Origin: Enteractinococcus helveticum
Lineage (GTDB): Bacteria > Actinomycetota > Actinomycetes > Actinomycetales > Micrococcaceae
Length of the DNA stretch: 64,000 nt
NCBI RefSeq assembly: GCF_001657475.1
Contig: NZ_LXEY01000008.1
Coordinates: 20,507 to 84,506, forward strand
Direction of reading: 5' to 3'
Below are positions 8,956 to 18,977 of this stretch, in pieces. The translations under genes and the position numbers were made by a program. Each line of letters opens with the position of its first letter. Positions within the stretch are counted from its first letter, which is position 1. The notes under the pieces were generated by a model that was given only the letters and a program-made list of their open reading frames with translations, did not search any database and was not told the DNA's origin.

Positions 8956-10750
8956 CTTCTGCCTTCGTTCGGCCATCGCTGGCTGCTTGGTCATCTGTCT
9001 GGTCAACCACCTCGGGACCAGTGACATCGTCAGCGGAGTTGAACCGACGCTGCGCCCCAACGGCTCGGAGACGTGACGGCGGATGCACTTCATCCACTGC
9101 GCCGGTGGTGGTCAAATGTGTCTGGTCATCGGTCAGTGGCGATTCTCCGGCTCGCAATGATGGCAGCCCGATCAGCGGTGTCTGATCTCCCCGACGCCAC
9201 CAGTGCGGTGTAGCGGCCAGCACCGGTCCCATGGCAATCGGTGCTGAAGCAACGTGTGGGTCGGCAAACTGGGGGTCAAAGAAATCAATGGGCTTTTTCT
9301 GCCAGTCCACATCGAGGTATTCGGCAGACAGGGTGTAAAACTCTTCTCCGAGCTCGTGTTTGGCCGGGAACATGTCAGTCCATCGAGCAAGCCCCATGCG
9401 AGCTGCCGCGGAGTCTTGGTCGCGTGACCGGAAGCGTCGCAAGGTGCGTTCCATCCACGTTCGGAAGGTGGAGACTGAGGTCTCGTAGTCTCGACCGTCA
9501 GAGTATTTTGATGACGCCATGACAAAGATGACCACGATGCCGGACTCGGCCAATGTGTGCCTGGTGAGAAACTGCGCCCAGCGCTGTAGCTTGCGATAGA
9601 CCGACGCTGAGTGTCCCGAGGTCATTTCAATTACGACCCGCAGACCGTTTTTCAAAATGATGGTGGAGTCGCCGCGAACTGGGTGTTGTTCGGAGGTGCG
9701 GTGAAAGCCGATCTTCTTTCGGGTATGCGGTAGCAATGAGTCGCCTGATGACCACTTTTCACCCAGTACCATGTTCACTTCTGGGTGCGACTCGGCACAC
9801 CGTAAGGCGAACTCGGTAGACATGATGTTGTGGCGATCCATAAAACCCAATGATGGAGCAAAGTTCACCCCGGCATCGACTTGAAGGTACTCAGCAGAAG
9901 TCCAGGCACGCTTGGCAACAGAGCGTATCCGTCCACGAGGGGAGCGGAACCGGTAGACGGTAGACCGTGGATCATCTTTGACAGCGACCATGGAGTTTTG
10001 CAATCGGCCAATATCCATCAAAGAAGTCGAAAACAGTGACATCGGTACATCGTGATCCGGGTGCAACAGGTTGCGATAGCCAGTCAGCGCAACCATTTGC
10101 TCAGCCGTGACTGTACCCCAGGAATCAATAGCCGATAGCATCGCAATTCGTTGTGATCGGTGGTCGCCGTAGCGCACCATTTCAGTGGCTCGTTCCTTCC
10201 TGATGACCCCGGATGGCAGCAGCATCGATGAGCCATCCTTGCGGTGTTTGACCACGCCCTCATAGGTCGCCCATGCCGCCTGTGAACCGAACTGCCACAG
10301 CTTGTCATAAAACGGGTCGGCACGGTGTCTGTGGGCGTGAGGATTTTTTAACGCTGGCTTGCCAAGCTGTGGCCGGGTGTCGGGCAAGTCGGCGACACGT
10401 GGGTCGAACCGGGTGGCATATCCGGAGGTCGGAACTGGTGAATCGTCGGTAGCGCGGAAGCCTTGTTGCTCGACTGCTGGATCAGGATGGACATCGTCAC
10501 TGGTGTCCCCTTGGAGGTCTGGTCTGCCTGTGTCACGGTTGGCGGTATCGTCACCAGTGATGAAGTCGGGCAAGTTGGGTAACTGAGGTGCAGCATCACT
10601 GTCGGATGGGTTGCCGAAATCTGGCAGCTCAACGGACTCATCGTCGAAGACCTCGCCGGTTTCTGGGTCAAAAACTGACTGCTTATCGGCATCGTCTTCG
10701 GTGACCTCATCCAGTGACGGAAGGTTGACTCCGGTATCAAATCGGCTCAC
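8945..10750 (-). CDS. replication-relaxation (Replic_Relax)-like protein
   Basis: 601 aa. The N-terminal 170 residues are acidic and low in complexity. A winged-helix-like segment follows (LSAIDSWGTVTAEQMVALTG), then HNIMSTEFALRCAE and a nuclease-like strand pair around VIEMTSGHSASVYRKLQRW. This layout matches actinobacterial Replic_Relax proteins found beside conjugation ATPases. The GTG start at 10750 overlaps the stop of the upstream ATPase gene by 4 nt. The family assignment rests on layout and key segments, so it is moderate. The likely role is DNA processing for replication or transfer. Confidence 0.55.
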   Translation of the reverse strand: MSRFDTGVNLPSLDEVTEDDADKQSVFDPETGEVFDDESVELPDFGNPSDSDAAPQLPNLPDFITGDDTANRDTGRPDLQGDTSDDVHPDPAVEQQGFRATDDSPVPTSGYATRFDPRVADLPDTRPQLGKPALKNPHAHRHRADPFYDKLWQFGSQAAWATYEGVVKHRKDGSSMLLPSGVIRKERATEMVRYGDHRSQRIAMLSAIDSWGTVTAEQMVALTGYRNLLHPDHDVPMSLFSTSLMDIGRLQNSMVAVKDDPRSTVYRFRSPRGRIRSVAKRAWTSAEYLQVDAGVNFAPSLGFMDRHNIMSTEFALRCAESHPEVNMVLGEKWSSGDSLLPHTRKKIGFHRTSEQHPVRGDSTIILKNGLRVVIEMTSGHSASVYRKLQRWAQFLTRHTLAESGIVVIFVMASSKYSDGRDYETSVSTFRTWMERTLRRFRSRDQDSAAARMGLARWTDMFPAKHELGEEFYTLSAEYLDVDWQKKPIDFFDPQFADPHVASAPIAMGPVLAATPHWWRRGDQTPLIGLPSLRAGESPLTDDQTHLTTTGAVDEVHPPSRLRAVGAQRRFNSADDVTGPEVVDQTDDQAASDGRTKAEDDE

Positions 10751-13155
10751 AGTAACACGTCCTCATTGAAGTTGTGGACATTGACGGTGACGGGCGGCTG
10801 GATTTCATCATTGACGTTGGTGACCATCAGCAACTGGTACTTGCCAAGGTTGCGGATTTCTTCGCCGGTCACATCGTCAGCGAACTCGTGAGCCACCACT
10901 TCTGACGGCTTGCTGGACCCCATCGTGTAGGTTGCCACCGTGTGATAACCGAACACATTTTCTAACAACTTCACGTTCAACTGCGCTGGGAACTGAGAAC
11001 CATGATGCATCCGCACACCGTATGACCGACCTTGATCTCGCATCCACATCAGCACTTCTTCGTTAGAGCCTGCCAGCATTGACAGCTCATCACACAGCAA
11101 AGACACTGATCGGCCTTGAGCCTCCCAGGATGAACACACGCGCTGGATTGCAGATCGCAAGTTGTAAACCAACAGGGAAGCCAGCAGCTTGGACTGCTCA
11201 TCTTCCATGACCTGGCCGCTGTCATTGGACCCGACATTTATCACCACGGCCTGATGCTTGCGTAACACGTTTTCAAAACTGGTTACTGGTCGGTCGTCTC
11301 GGAAGTAGTACCCCATCCGGCGCAACACATCAATCTTATTTCTCGGCGCTTCGGTGTGTGACCGGCGTGCTGCTGGTGTCATCTGGATCAGCGTGCCCAT
11401 GTCATCGACTGCTTCGGTAATCTCATCGTAAGCGTCAAGATCGCCTTCACGTTTGCACCGGTCAGCCAGTGTGGACAGCGTTGCCATGATGGCGTCAAAA
11501 GTCTCTGGAGTCTGACCCATCAGCAGTGCATGGGCGAAGTCGTGCTCGGTGACACCGGGTTGCGACAGCCGACGGTGGGATGCGTCATCGCCCATCCAAT
11601 CCTCATCGACAATCTGATAGTGCATGGCGGCCAATGCTGCTGGGTACACTGCACGAAGTGACTCAGCAGATCGACCCATAATCGAACCGTCATCAAAGGC
11701 ATACTTCAGTGCAGACACGATCCGTTCAGATTGCTCCCGCATTGGCAGGTCGCCGAAATCAAATGGGTCAATAGCCGGAGTGGTGTGATCAAGTGCATCG
11801 ACTAAGATCGCTTTGTCACCGTGCAACGCTGAGTGCGACAGATAGCCTTCCACGCCGCTGCCTTTAGTCTCGATAGCGATCAGTGTGGAGTCTGCTCCGG
11901 GGTGGTGTTCACGGCCTGACGGGTTGACTCGCTCTTGACACAGCCAACCCCATAAACCTTGCAACAGTACCGACTTACCGGAGCCTGGTTCACCGAAAAT
12001 CATGGTGTTGTACCGCAGCGATGATGCAGGGATGGGCACTGATGTGCCTTGCACCGTGTGACCGATGATTGGACCATGCGACGATGTTAATTCTGGGGTC
12101 ACTTCGCGGTCTGACGCCGTGATCGCTCCGGCATACGATGAGCCGTGCGGGTTGCCTGCTGGAGCAAACACGGTAGGTTCAAACAAGAACGCTTCTTTGT
12201 GGAATGGGTAGCTGCCATCGAAGGCTTTGATGGTTTTGATTCGCTGGTTACCCTCATGGTCTCGCAAGATTTTCGTGCCCTCTTTTCTGGGCTTGCGAAC
12301 AAAGACCGGCGAACTCTTTGGACGTGGTAAAAATCCGCGCTGTAAATGTCGTCTCACCTGACGCTTCGGTGGACCAAAGACAAACCCCACCAGGCTTAAC
12401 AGGGTCAGCAGTCCGGCGACAAGCCAGCCGAAACTCACCACTTGATCGGGCAGTGTGTCGAATGCAGAATCGGCTGCAACGGTGACCGCAGCAACGGCAA
12501 TCGCCACCCCCAGGAACTTCGCAGCCTTCCGGTTGACATTCGACACAGTGACTGGACGGGCTGCCAGGTCAAAACCGGTCATCATGTCTGGAATGTCGCG
12601 CGCCAAATTGATGGCTTCAGTCCGAGACTGAGCGCCCACATAGATGCTAAACACTAATGCAGACTTGGTCTTGGACAGGTGACGAGAGCCTGGACCAATT
12701 CGGTGGTCAACGTAGGGTCGGTTACGTCGCGTCTCCTGCTTGGTCACCTGCCGGATGGCAAACCCAACCCAGGAATCATCGGGCATGGCGTTGGATAAAC
12801 TGCGCGCCATCTCGGCAGGATCAGCACCGTACTGGGTGTCGGCACCGAAGTCGGATGACCGAAACTTCAGCTTGACGATGTGCGGGGTTTCGACGATCTC
12901 GTCTGGCAGTTCATCGACCGTGGTGGCGCGTGCACCGTAGGCTTGGGCAAGCTCTAATCCTTTATTTGCACTGGCTGCTGACTTCGACACGGCAAAGTAG
13001 GTCGTGTACCGGCTGGCGGTGCGATGCACCAGTAGCATCGTGTCACCGGCATTGGCGGCACCATTGATCGCAGCGTTGGCTCTACTGGTAAATTCTTGAG
13101 GATTTGGACGCATCCCAGTGGCGCGTTGGAAGGTGTAAAACACAGCATCATTCAT
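10747..13155 (-). CDS. conjugation-type P-loop ATPase (VirB4/TraG/FtsK-like)
   Basis: 802 aa. Two hydrophobic segments lie near residues 215-270. Walker A GEPGSGKS is near 388 and Walker B LLCDELSML near 688, followed by a segment with QFPAQL like the sensor region of VirB4/TraG motors. It probably energises a type IV-like transfer system at the membrane. An in-frame extension to 13287 is ignored because the replicon motif lies 17 nt before ATG 13155. It heads an operon with the two genes downstream. The call as a transfer ATPase is good; VirB4 versus coupling protein is not resolved. Confidence 0.75.
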   Translation of the reverse strand: MNDAVFYTFQRATGMRPNPQEFTSRANAAINGAANAGDTMLLVHRTASRYTTYFAVSKSAASANKGLELAQAYGARATTVDELPDEIVETPHIVKLKFRSSDFGADTQYGADPAEMARSLSNAMPDDSWVGFAIRQVTKQETRRNRPYVDHRIGPGSRHLSKTKSALVFSIYVGAQSRTEAINLARDIPDMMTGFDLAARPVTVSNVNRKAAKFLGVAIAVAAVTVAADSAFDTLPDQVVSFGWLVAGLLTLLSLVGFVFGPPKRQVRRHLQRGFLPRPKSSPVFVRKPRKEGTKILRDHEGNQRIKTIKAFDGSYPFHKEAFLFEPTVFAPAGNPHGSSYAGAITASDREVTPELTSSHGPIIGHTVQGTSVPIPASSLRYNTMIFGEPGSGKSVLLQGLWGWLCQERVNPSGREHHPGADSTLIAIETKGSGVEGYLSHSALHGDKAILVDALDHTTPAIDPFDFGDLPMREQSERIVSALKYAFDDGSIMGRSAESLRAVYPAALAAMHYQIVDEDWMGDDASHRRLSQPGVTEHDFAHALLMGQTPETFDAIMATLSTLADRCKREGDLDAYDEITEAVDDMGTLIQMTPAARRSHTEAPRNKIDVLRRMGYYFRDDRPVTSFENVLRKHQAVVINVGSNDSGQVMEDEQSKLLASLLVYNLRSAIQRVCSSWEAQGRSVSLLCDELSMLAGSNEEVLMWMRDQGRSYGVRMHHGSQFPAQLNVKLLENVFGYHTVATYTMGSSKPSEVVAHEFADDVTGEEIRNLGKYQLLMVTNVNDEIQPPVTVNVHNFNEDVLL

Positions 13156-13161
13156 GGCCTG

Positions 13162-13172
13162 AGAGTGTCCGG
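13162..13172 (-). promoter_or_regulatory. CCGGACACWRT motif
   Basis: CCGGACACTCT on the minus strand, 17 nt before ATG 13155; it heads the transfer ATPase operon. Confidence 0.65.
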
Positions 13173-13465
13173 GGGCGAAATATCCTCGATTTTGCGGGAA
13201 GTCCCGAATCCACGCGGGTTCGGCTAGACCAATTTCCTCCCGTAAACCCGATGTATTCCACAAATCCACCGGCCAGCCCGACAGCAACCCTCAAATGTCC
13301 ACGTAGTGAGACGCGCCTGGTCACTTCGTTGCGGGGTCATCTCATACAGTGGGACGTTTTCGGGTGTGCTGACTCACCAGTGATCCGCCAGGCTACGCTG
13401 CACCACTGATGCCGACGCATCCAAGCTGTCCAGCCACGACTTGCAAGGTCACCGTCCCGCGAGGC

Positions 13466-14668
13466 GGCACGTGTGCCATCTGGTGTGTCGTTGCGTTTGG
13501 CCATCTTGTCTGCTGGTGTCGTCCTCAAGTGTTTGCTGCGCCTGGTGATGCGGATGCACTGGCTCGACCACGATGTGGTGGGCTGGCCTGGTTGGTCGGC
13601 TGGTTGGGCTGGCGTTCAACGTGCCGACGGCACGTGACTCGGTCAGGTTGGTCGGTGCGGGGGACTGGGGTGACTGGATGCTGGATGTGCCACCGATGGT
13701 GGCCGGTGACTGACAGTTGGGTTGTACATCTGAAGTGTCCGGGGTGCTGCGGAGTGACTGGCGGTTGGGTGCATCTTCGGTTGACATGGGGGTCGGTGCG
13801 GGGTGCGGTCTGGGCGGCGTGACGGTGGTTACCAGGCCGGGGATGGGTATGCACATCGTGCATCTGGATCACCGGATAGGTATTCATTGTGGTTATCGCT
13901 ACGGGTCAGCACCTGGTGCACTATGAACTGGCGGTACTGGGTTCCGTTGGCGTGTACAGATGTCCGGCACGGTGGCCGGAACGATGCTCGCTACGGTGGG
14001 GGAGGTGGACGCTGATGGGACGAGTCCACATCGTGAGACGATGTCGCCATCCAGGCACAGATCACCGGTGCGAACTGCGGGGTGAAAACCGATACGAGTA
14101 GTGGTTGAACTGGGTGTCGGAAAGATGCCACTGGTGGTTGAATGGCGGGTGATTGCTGCTGGTGGAGACGGTACTGGTACACGAAGTGGCATTGATTGGA
14201 CAAGGCAACGGAGGTCAGCCACATCGTGGCTCGATGAACCCGATGATTGGCTGACCCAGTGGTGAAGAACAAAGATGAGGAAGAGTCATTGCACTTCGTG
14301 CAATGTGACCAAGCAGCTGGCACATCAGTGAATGTTGACGACCAAAGAAACCGACGATGTGCGCATCGCGCACCGGCACCGCAACCGACACAACTCCGTT
14401 CCAGTCACGACCACACCAGCAGACACGACACCGCGCATCGCGCGGGGTGCAAGGCGAAGCATTGCAAGGCTGACAGATGGTGTTTGGGAAGATGACTGAT
14501 CTAGGACGGTTGTGGCAGTGAAGGTGCCGACATGGTGATGATCAAACCAAAGGATGATCCAGCGAACCGACGCCGCCAGACGGCGGTGAGCATCTTAAGT
14601 TATACCGCCCCATCCGCTCGGCAGCATCCGTGTGGCTATCGCCGGACCATCCCAGCGCCAGCGCTGGG
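13466..14668. repeat. non-coding hairpin cluster, candidate oriT or replication origin
   Basis: The stretch 13173-14676 has no convincing gene. It holds perfect stem-loops at 13466-13477, 13619-13635 (ACGTGCC-GAC-GGCACGT), 13849-13863 (ATGCAC-ATC-GTGCAT), 13963-13980, 14028-14044 (ACATCGT-GAG-ACGATGT), 14287-14305 (CATTGCAC-TTC-GTGCAATG), 14359-14373 and 14431-14445 (both with ATC loops), 14573-14586 and 14651-14668. Several share a 3-nt loop. From about 13480 to 14230 the plus strand is markedly rich in G and T. Its place upstream of the transfer ATPase operon suits an oriT; an origin or a structured RNA is also possible. Confidence 0.6.
13732..13742 (-). promoter_or_regulatory. CCGGACACWRT motif in the non-coding region
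   Basis: CCGGACACTTC on the minus strand. A minus-strand ATG at 13729 opens only a 28-codon frame of low complexity, so the transcript may be a small RNA or a primer in the hairpin region. Confidence 0.45.
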
Positions 14669-14676
14669 CACAGGGT

Positions 14677-15366
14677 TCAGTCGCTGATGCGCCTGGTGCG
14701 GTACACGCCGGCGCCAACGCCGATCTCATGGGCGAGTTCGTATCCGTTGGCTATCGCCTCATCAATTCCAGCATCGGTGACGTCTGCTACTTCCCATTCA
14801 TACATCGCAATCAATGTGCCCGGATCATCAGTGCCAACAAAAGTGCGCCGCCGGTGCAGTGCATACCGTAGTGCTTGGGTAACCAGCTCGGCGTCATCAG
14901 TGGTCGCTGGTCTACCGTCATCAGCGATCCATTGCTGGGCTTGGACTGGGCTGATCGTGCACAGCAGCAGGTATGTTGAAAGTGCTTCAATGTCGATGTC
15001 GGATATCGCCTCGAACTCTAAACGTTCTGCCGGGTCAGTGGCGTCCAGGTTATGCACGTCGCCGACCATCGTGGCTTGGTCAAAGGGTCGGCTATCGCCG
15101 TGAACAGTCACTGTTAGCTGCGATGTGAAGTCGGTGGGGTTGGCAATGTCAATGTTGCGGTGCGGGTCTTCGGGGTCCAGCGAGGCAATCAGTGTCATTA
15201 TTAACCCGCTGAGCCGACGCAAAGACGTCGTTGAGGTGGTGCGATCCACCATGACATCAACAGTATTCTCATAGCGTTTCAGGGAGACCTCGGGTGGAAA
15301 CAGCGGCTCCACCAGTGTGTGGAAGTATTCATGTAACACGACCGATGTGTGGTCAATGCTTCCCAT
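14677..15366 (-). CDS. hypothetical protein
   Basis: 229 aa, acidic, beginning MGSIDHTSVVLHEYFHTLVEP. No domain is recognised. A Shine-Dalgarno sequence (AGGAG) lies about 10 nt before ATG 15366, and the gene lacks the CCGGACAC motif. A perfect 8-bp inverted repeat (15398-15415) lies upstream. A hairpin at 14651-14668 follows the stop and may end transcription. It borders the hairpin cluster and may act on it, but that is speculation. Confidence 0.6.
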   Translation of the reverse strand: MGSIDHTSVVLHEYFHTLVEPLFPPEVSLKRYENTVDVMVDRTTSTTSLRRLSGLIMTLIASLDPEDPHRNIDIANPTDFTSQLTVTVHGDSRPFDQATMVGDVHNLDATDPAERLEFEAISDIDIEALSTYLLLCTISPVQAQQWIADDGRPATTDDAELVTQALRYALHRRRTFVGTDDPGTLIAMYEWEVADVTDAGIDEAIANGYELAHEIGVGAGVYRTRRISD

Positions 15367-15397
15367 ACGATTTTTTCTCCTACTGTACTGTTATTGC

Positions 15398-15415
15398 GTC
15401 GCCTCAAGAGGCGAC
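15398..15415. repeat. perfect inverted repeat GTCGCCTC-AA-GAGGCGAC
   Basis: Eight-bp arms around AA lie about 30 bp upstream of the start of the minus-strand gene at 15366. It could be an operator, or a centromere-like site for the ParA-type protein at 16092. No U-tract follows, so a terminator is unlikely. Confidence 0.45.
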
Positions 15416-16091
15416 AGGGCACTTGCACTATCAAACCACGAACTCACCTGCTGGTGAACAGCGTTTGAGGATTCTCAATCGAAAAACACGACTTGATGTG
15501 CGGTGTCGCTGGATGCAAAAAAGCAGACAATTGGGTAGTGTACTTCACGCTTGTTTACATCAGTCGGTCTAACTGACAGTCGGGGCGAGATGTCTAACAC
15601 CTTTTGAATTGCCGCGACAAACGGGCATGTCAAATGAGATTTTGTCGTGAAGATCACGAGTAAGTTTACGACACGGTAACTTTGAGCGTGTTGAGGTTGA
15701 ATTTGCCATACCTGATGATTGTCCATAGTGACTCGCGACGCTATCTGACACAACCCAACTGACCTCAAAAATCGTTGACCACGGCTCTACACCGATGGCG
15801 ACATTAGCTGAACTTTGGTGTAAGACTGTCGGTATCTATTCGTGCAGTGGTGCCGATAGTGGTCTTGCAGTGGTTGAGCCAAATGACAGGTGGCAGGGGA
15901 GATGTGTTGAGTCACATCGAGAGGCAGCTGGCCGACTGTGGAAATCAACGTTAGCTGATCGCAAGCGGTCGTGACTCTAAAGCTATTGCTTTCAACCAAA
16001 CCCACTACGCACATCCGAACCTCGCGGAGGTATCCATAGTGCTGGTCGAGTTCGGGAAGACTCGGAGCGGTTGGTCGAGGTAATAGAAGGT
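15416..16091. other. intergenic region upstream of the sigma/ParA operon
   Basis: About 680 bp with no credible gene. It is more AT-rich than its surroundings and has no CCGGACAC motif. It must hold the promoter of the 16092-20238 operon, but I cannot pick a -10/-35 pair with confidence. It is the natural place to look for a parS-like site. Confidence 0.4.
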
Positions 16092-17987
16092 ATGAGCCAA
16101 AACAATCAAGATCGTCGCGTGGGGCTTATTGAAGTCCCCGACCTGGTGCCGGTGCTGTCCGACGCCGGGTATGAAGTGGTCACCGGTGACACGGTGGCCG
16201 ATGCCGTCAAAGCGATACAAGAAGCGTTCACCGCCGGTTCGTTTCCAATCGTGGTGGCAGACTCAACAACCAGCGGACTGCACGAGTGGACTGCCGCTGT
16301 AGCCTCCATGGAGGCTGGGCCAGAAGTCTCGGTCATCACCACTGATGATGCAGATACCGATGGCGCAGCACAGCACATCGTGCACGACAACATTGCAGAA
16401 ATCCCAGCTCCGTTCACTTTGGCACAACTGGCGGAAGAAGCTGTCCTAGCTCCAGTTGATGAGCAGTGGGCAGAGGTCGTCTGGCCACAGAATGACCAAG
16501 AGACTGAGATTGAACAAAATCAGGGTGTTGTGCCACAACTGCCAGGCTTGCCAAGCTTCGATCAGGAGCCTGGTGACTCACCTTCTGACGGCGCTGTACA
16601 CCAGGGGGACACCAGTGGCAATCCACAGGTTGAAGAAGACACCTGGGATGCCACTGCACAGCATCGCCGCCGCCTCGCCGAACGTCGCGCGCAAATGCAG
16701 CACGATCAGACGGCTGACGAGCCAGCGCCTGCACCGGTGGAGGATCGAACCCAGCTGCCCACCCCACAACAGCCAGTGGACTACAGTCAGCAGTCCGATG
16801 AAACGGATGTCTACAACACCGGCCTCAACTTGTCCGCCCAACATCAGCAGCCACCACCAGCTCAGCAACTAGCCGAGTCTTTGCCACCGCGTCGTGCAAA
16901 CCGCCGTCAAGCGCCCTCTGTTCCACAGCCCCAGCAGCCGCATCACGGTCAACCACCACAGCAGGGTGGCCCACAGTGGAATCAATCGCATGAGCAACCT
17001 CCAGCGCCTGCTAAGCGTCCAGTGCCAGGTATGTATGGTCAGCGGGACATTCGCAATGCTCGGGTGCGAACACGCCAATGCCCGTTGATTATCTTCTCCG
17101 GCGCCAAAGGAGGCGTCGGCAAGACCACCCTTGCTCGGCAGACTGCTATCCACGCTGCATCACAGGGCTACCGCACCGTGCTGATCGACGGAGATATTGG
17201 CCAGGGCAATGTTGCCAAGTTCTTTCGTATGGACACCTCAAGCTACAACGTGCCAACCATCTCAGATTTCGCTATCGGTGACGCATCACTGGAAGAGATC
17301 GTGCTGACATCCAATGTCATCGATGAACTCCGTCCAGACAACTCCACGCCTGTTCCCGACCTGCTATCTGTAGTGCTGGCACCAGAAGACGACGACCAGG
17401 CAGTCAATGATGTCACCGCCCACCATTATGTGGAACTGGTGGCCGATGTCCGACAGCGTTTCGACATGGTGGTTTTAGATTCACAAATTATGAAGACCAC
17501 CGACGAATTCAAGCTCACCAACACATTGATCATCCCAGAAGTGCGAGACAACGGAGCCTACTACGTGGGCATTGCCGATAGTTCAAACTCTGCATTGAAA
17601 GACCTGGTCAATCGCATTCGATCCATGGTGCAAATGGGCGTTGACCGTCGGCGCATTCTGGTGACGATGAACAAGGTGCCACCGATCAAATCTGCCACTG
17701 AGTCCATTGAGAAAACCTTGCGGCATCAGATTCAGTCTCGCGTAGGAATTTACGTCGGGGTCATCAACGAAGACCAACGGGTCTGGCGTCGAAACCTGGC
17801 AGGGGAGCCGGACTTGATGAACACCCAGTTTGACCAAGTCATTTACAACATCTTGTTCCAAGTCACCGGATACGAAGAATTCGATAAGAAGTTTGACACT
17901 GACATCCTGAGTTCAGAAGATTCAAGCCAGCAAGGTCGAGCAGAGAAAAAGCCAGGCTTTTTCGCACGCCTGTTGGGACGTGGATAA
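16092..17987 (+). CDS. CpaE/TadZ-like ATPase of the ParA/MinD family with receiver-like N-terminus
   Basis: 631 aa. The deviant Walker A motif GAKGGVGKTT lies near residues 338-347, followed by LIDGDIGQGN. The first 125 residues look like a degenerate receiver domain (GLIEVPDLVPVLSDAGYEVV), and a Pro/Gln-rich linker of about 200 residues joins the two. Receiver-like plus ParA is the arrangement of CpaE/TadZ. On this replicon it may partition DNA or position the transfer machinery. ATG 16092 follows AGAAGG; the TTG at 16071 is less likely. It is the first gene of an overlapping operon that ends with a sigma-like factor. Confidence 0.75.
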   Translation: MSQNNQDRRVGLIEVPDLVPVLSDAGYEVVTGDTVADAVKAIQEAFTAGSFPIVVADSTTSGLHEWTAAVASMEAGPEVSVITTDDADTDGAAQHIVHDNIAEIPAPFTLAQLAEEAVLAPVDEQWAEVVWPQNDQETEIEQNQGVVPQLPGLPSFDQEPGDSPSDGAVHQGDTSGNPQVEEDTWDATAQHRRRLAERRAQMQHDQTADEPAPAPVEDRTQLPTPQQPVDYSQQSDETDVYNTGLNLSAQHQQPPPAQQLAESLPPRRANRRQAPSVPQPQQPHHGQPPQQGGPQWNQSHEQPPAPAKRPVPGMYGQRDIRNARVRTRQCPLIIFSGAKGGVGKTTLARQTAIHAASQGYRTVLIDGDIGQGNVAKFFRMDTSSYNVPTISDFAIGDASLEEIVLTSNVIDELRPDNSTPVPDLLSVVLAPEDDDQAVNDVTAHHYVELVADVRQRFDMVVLDSQIMKTTDEFKLTNTLIIPEVRDNGAYYVGIADSSNSALKDLVNRIRSMVQMGVDRRRILVTMNKVPPIKSATESIEKTLRHQIQSRVGIYVGVINEDQRVWRRNLAGEPDLMNTQFDQVIYNILFQVTGYEEFDKKFDTDILSSEDSSQQGRAEKKPGFFARLLGRG

Positions 17988-17990
17988 ACT

Positions 17991-18977
17991 ATGTCACTGC
18001 ACGAATGGGCACGCCATCCATATCTTGAGTGGTATTGCCAGAAACTCTCCACCGTTCGCGCCCAACGGTTGTTGCACGACGTCAAACAGTTGCCAGCAGT
18101 CGTGTCCCCAATGTTTGGTTGGACAGACCTCGGAGATGCTGTGGGGGATAAGGCTCACCCACCACGAGGCGTTGAACTGGGCGCTGGCCAGCAACGATAT
18201 CTGATGCCAGTTCGCCTCCAGTATCCAGAGGATCAACAGGTACTGTATGGCGATCAGATGCAGACTGTTGAATGTGTGGCGGTTGGTGCTGGCGGATTTC
18301 GACGCGAGCTGTCGTGGCAAAGTTTTCCACAGCAGCACAGAATCCAGTCTGAGCAAGCTGTGTCTGACGATAAGCTGCTGGTGAGCAATTCAATAGTAGT
18401 CGAAACGTCCTTGCAGCGAAGCTCGCTAGATCGTGCAGGTCATGGTGCGCTGTGGGATATCTTACTTTCCATGGAGAGGCAGCTGGTGGCAGCACTAGAG
18501 CACGAGCACAGCAATCTCCGCGCAGAAATCTATTCCACGCTGGGTATCTCGTATGACCGCTGGGTCACGTCAGAAGACATCGACTACATGGCGTCTACAG
18601 CAGTCCACAACCCATCGCACTCGCTGATGGCAACGCTTGAAGCTCACATCACCGACCAGCAGCTTTTCAACAATGTAGACCCGCAGCGGCACATGACGTC
18701 CAAGATTCGCCGCATGGCCCAGATTATGATCTACGACGCCATCGGCGACCTAGCAAATGGCTTAGGCTCCCGAATACGCAACGCTGCCAAGACGTTGAAC
18801 TGCAAAGACCCAGAAGCCCTCCCGCAGCTCATGTTGGATCATGGGATGACGAATGTTCGCCACCATCGCTCCTCGGTTGTAACAGCGCTGAATCCAGTGC
18901 CAAAGGTTGCTGTCGCTGCAAGCGATTTCGACGTTGACGACATCAGCGACCAAAGTGGGTGGGCGACATGGCGCTAG
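17991..18977 (+). CDS. hypothetical protein of the ParA-sigma operon
   Basis: 328 aa beginning MSLHEWARHPYLEWYCQKLS, three bases after the ParA-like gene and overlapping the next gene by 10 nt. It is soluble and probably largely helical in the middle (residues 150-260). No family is recognised. Tight coupling suggests it works with the ATPase or with the DNA-binding proteins downstream. Confidence 0.6.
   Translation: MSLHEWARHPYLEWYCQKLSTVRAQRLLHDVKQLPAVVSPMFGWTDLGDAVGDKAHPPRGVELGAGQQRYLMPVRLQYPEDQQVLYGDQMQTVECVAVGAGGFRRELSWQSFPQQHRIQSEQAVSDDKLLVSNSIVVETSLQRSSLDRAGHGALWDILLSMERQLVAALEHEHSNLRAEIYSTLGISYDRWVTSEDIDYMASTAVHNPSHSLMATLEAHITDQQLFNNVDPQRHMTSKIRRMAQIMIYDAIGDLANGLGSRIRNAAKTLNCKDPEALPQLMLDHGMTNVRHHRSSVVTALNPVPKVAVAASDFDVDDISDQSGWATWR

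Noticed and set aside
13409..13856. Long open frames on both strands in the hairpin region, for example 137 aa plus and 135 aa minus
   Set aside because: They follow from the G/T-skewed composition. The residue mix is low in complexity, there is no ribosome site, and the frames overlap on opposite strands.
13961..13980. Partial motif (CCGGACAT on the minus strand) in the hairpin region
   Set aside because: It is part of a perfect stem and lacks the usual following bases, so it is not counted as a copy.
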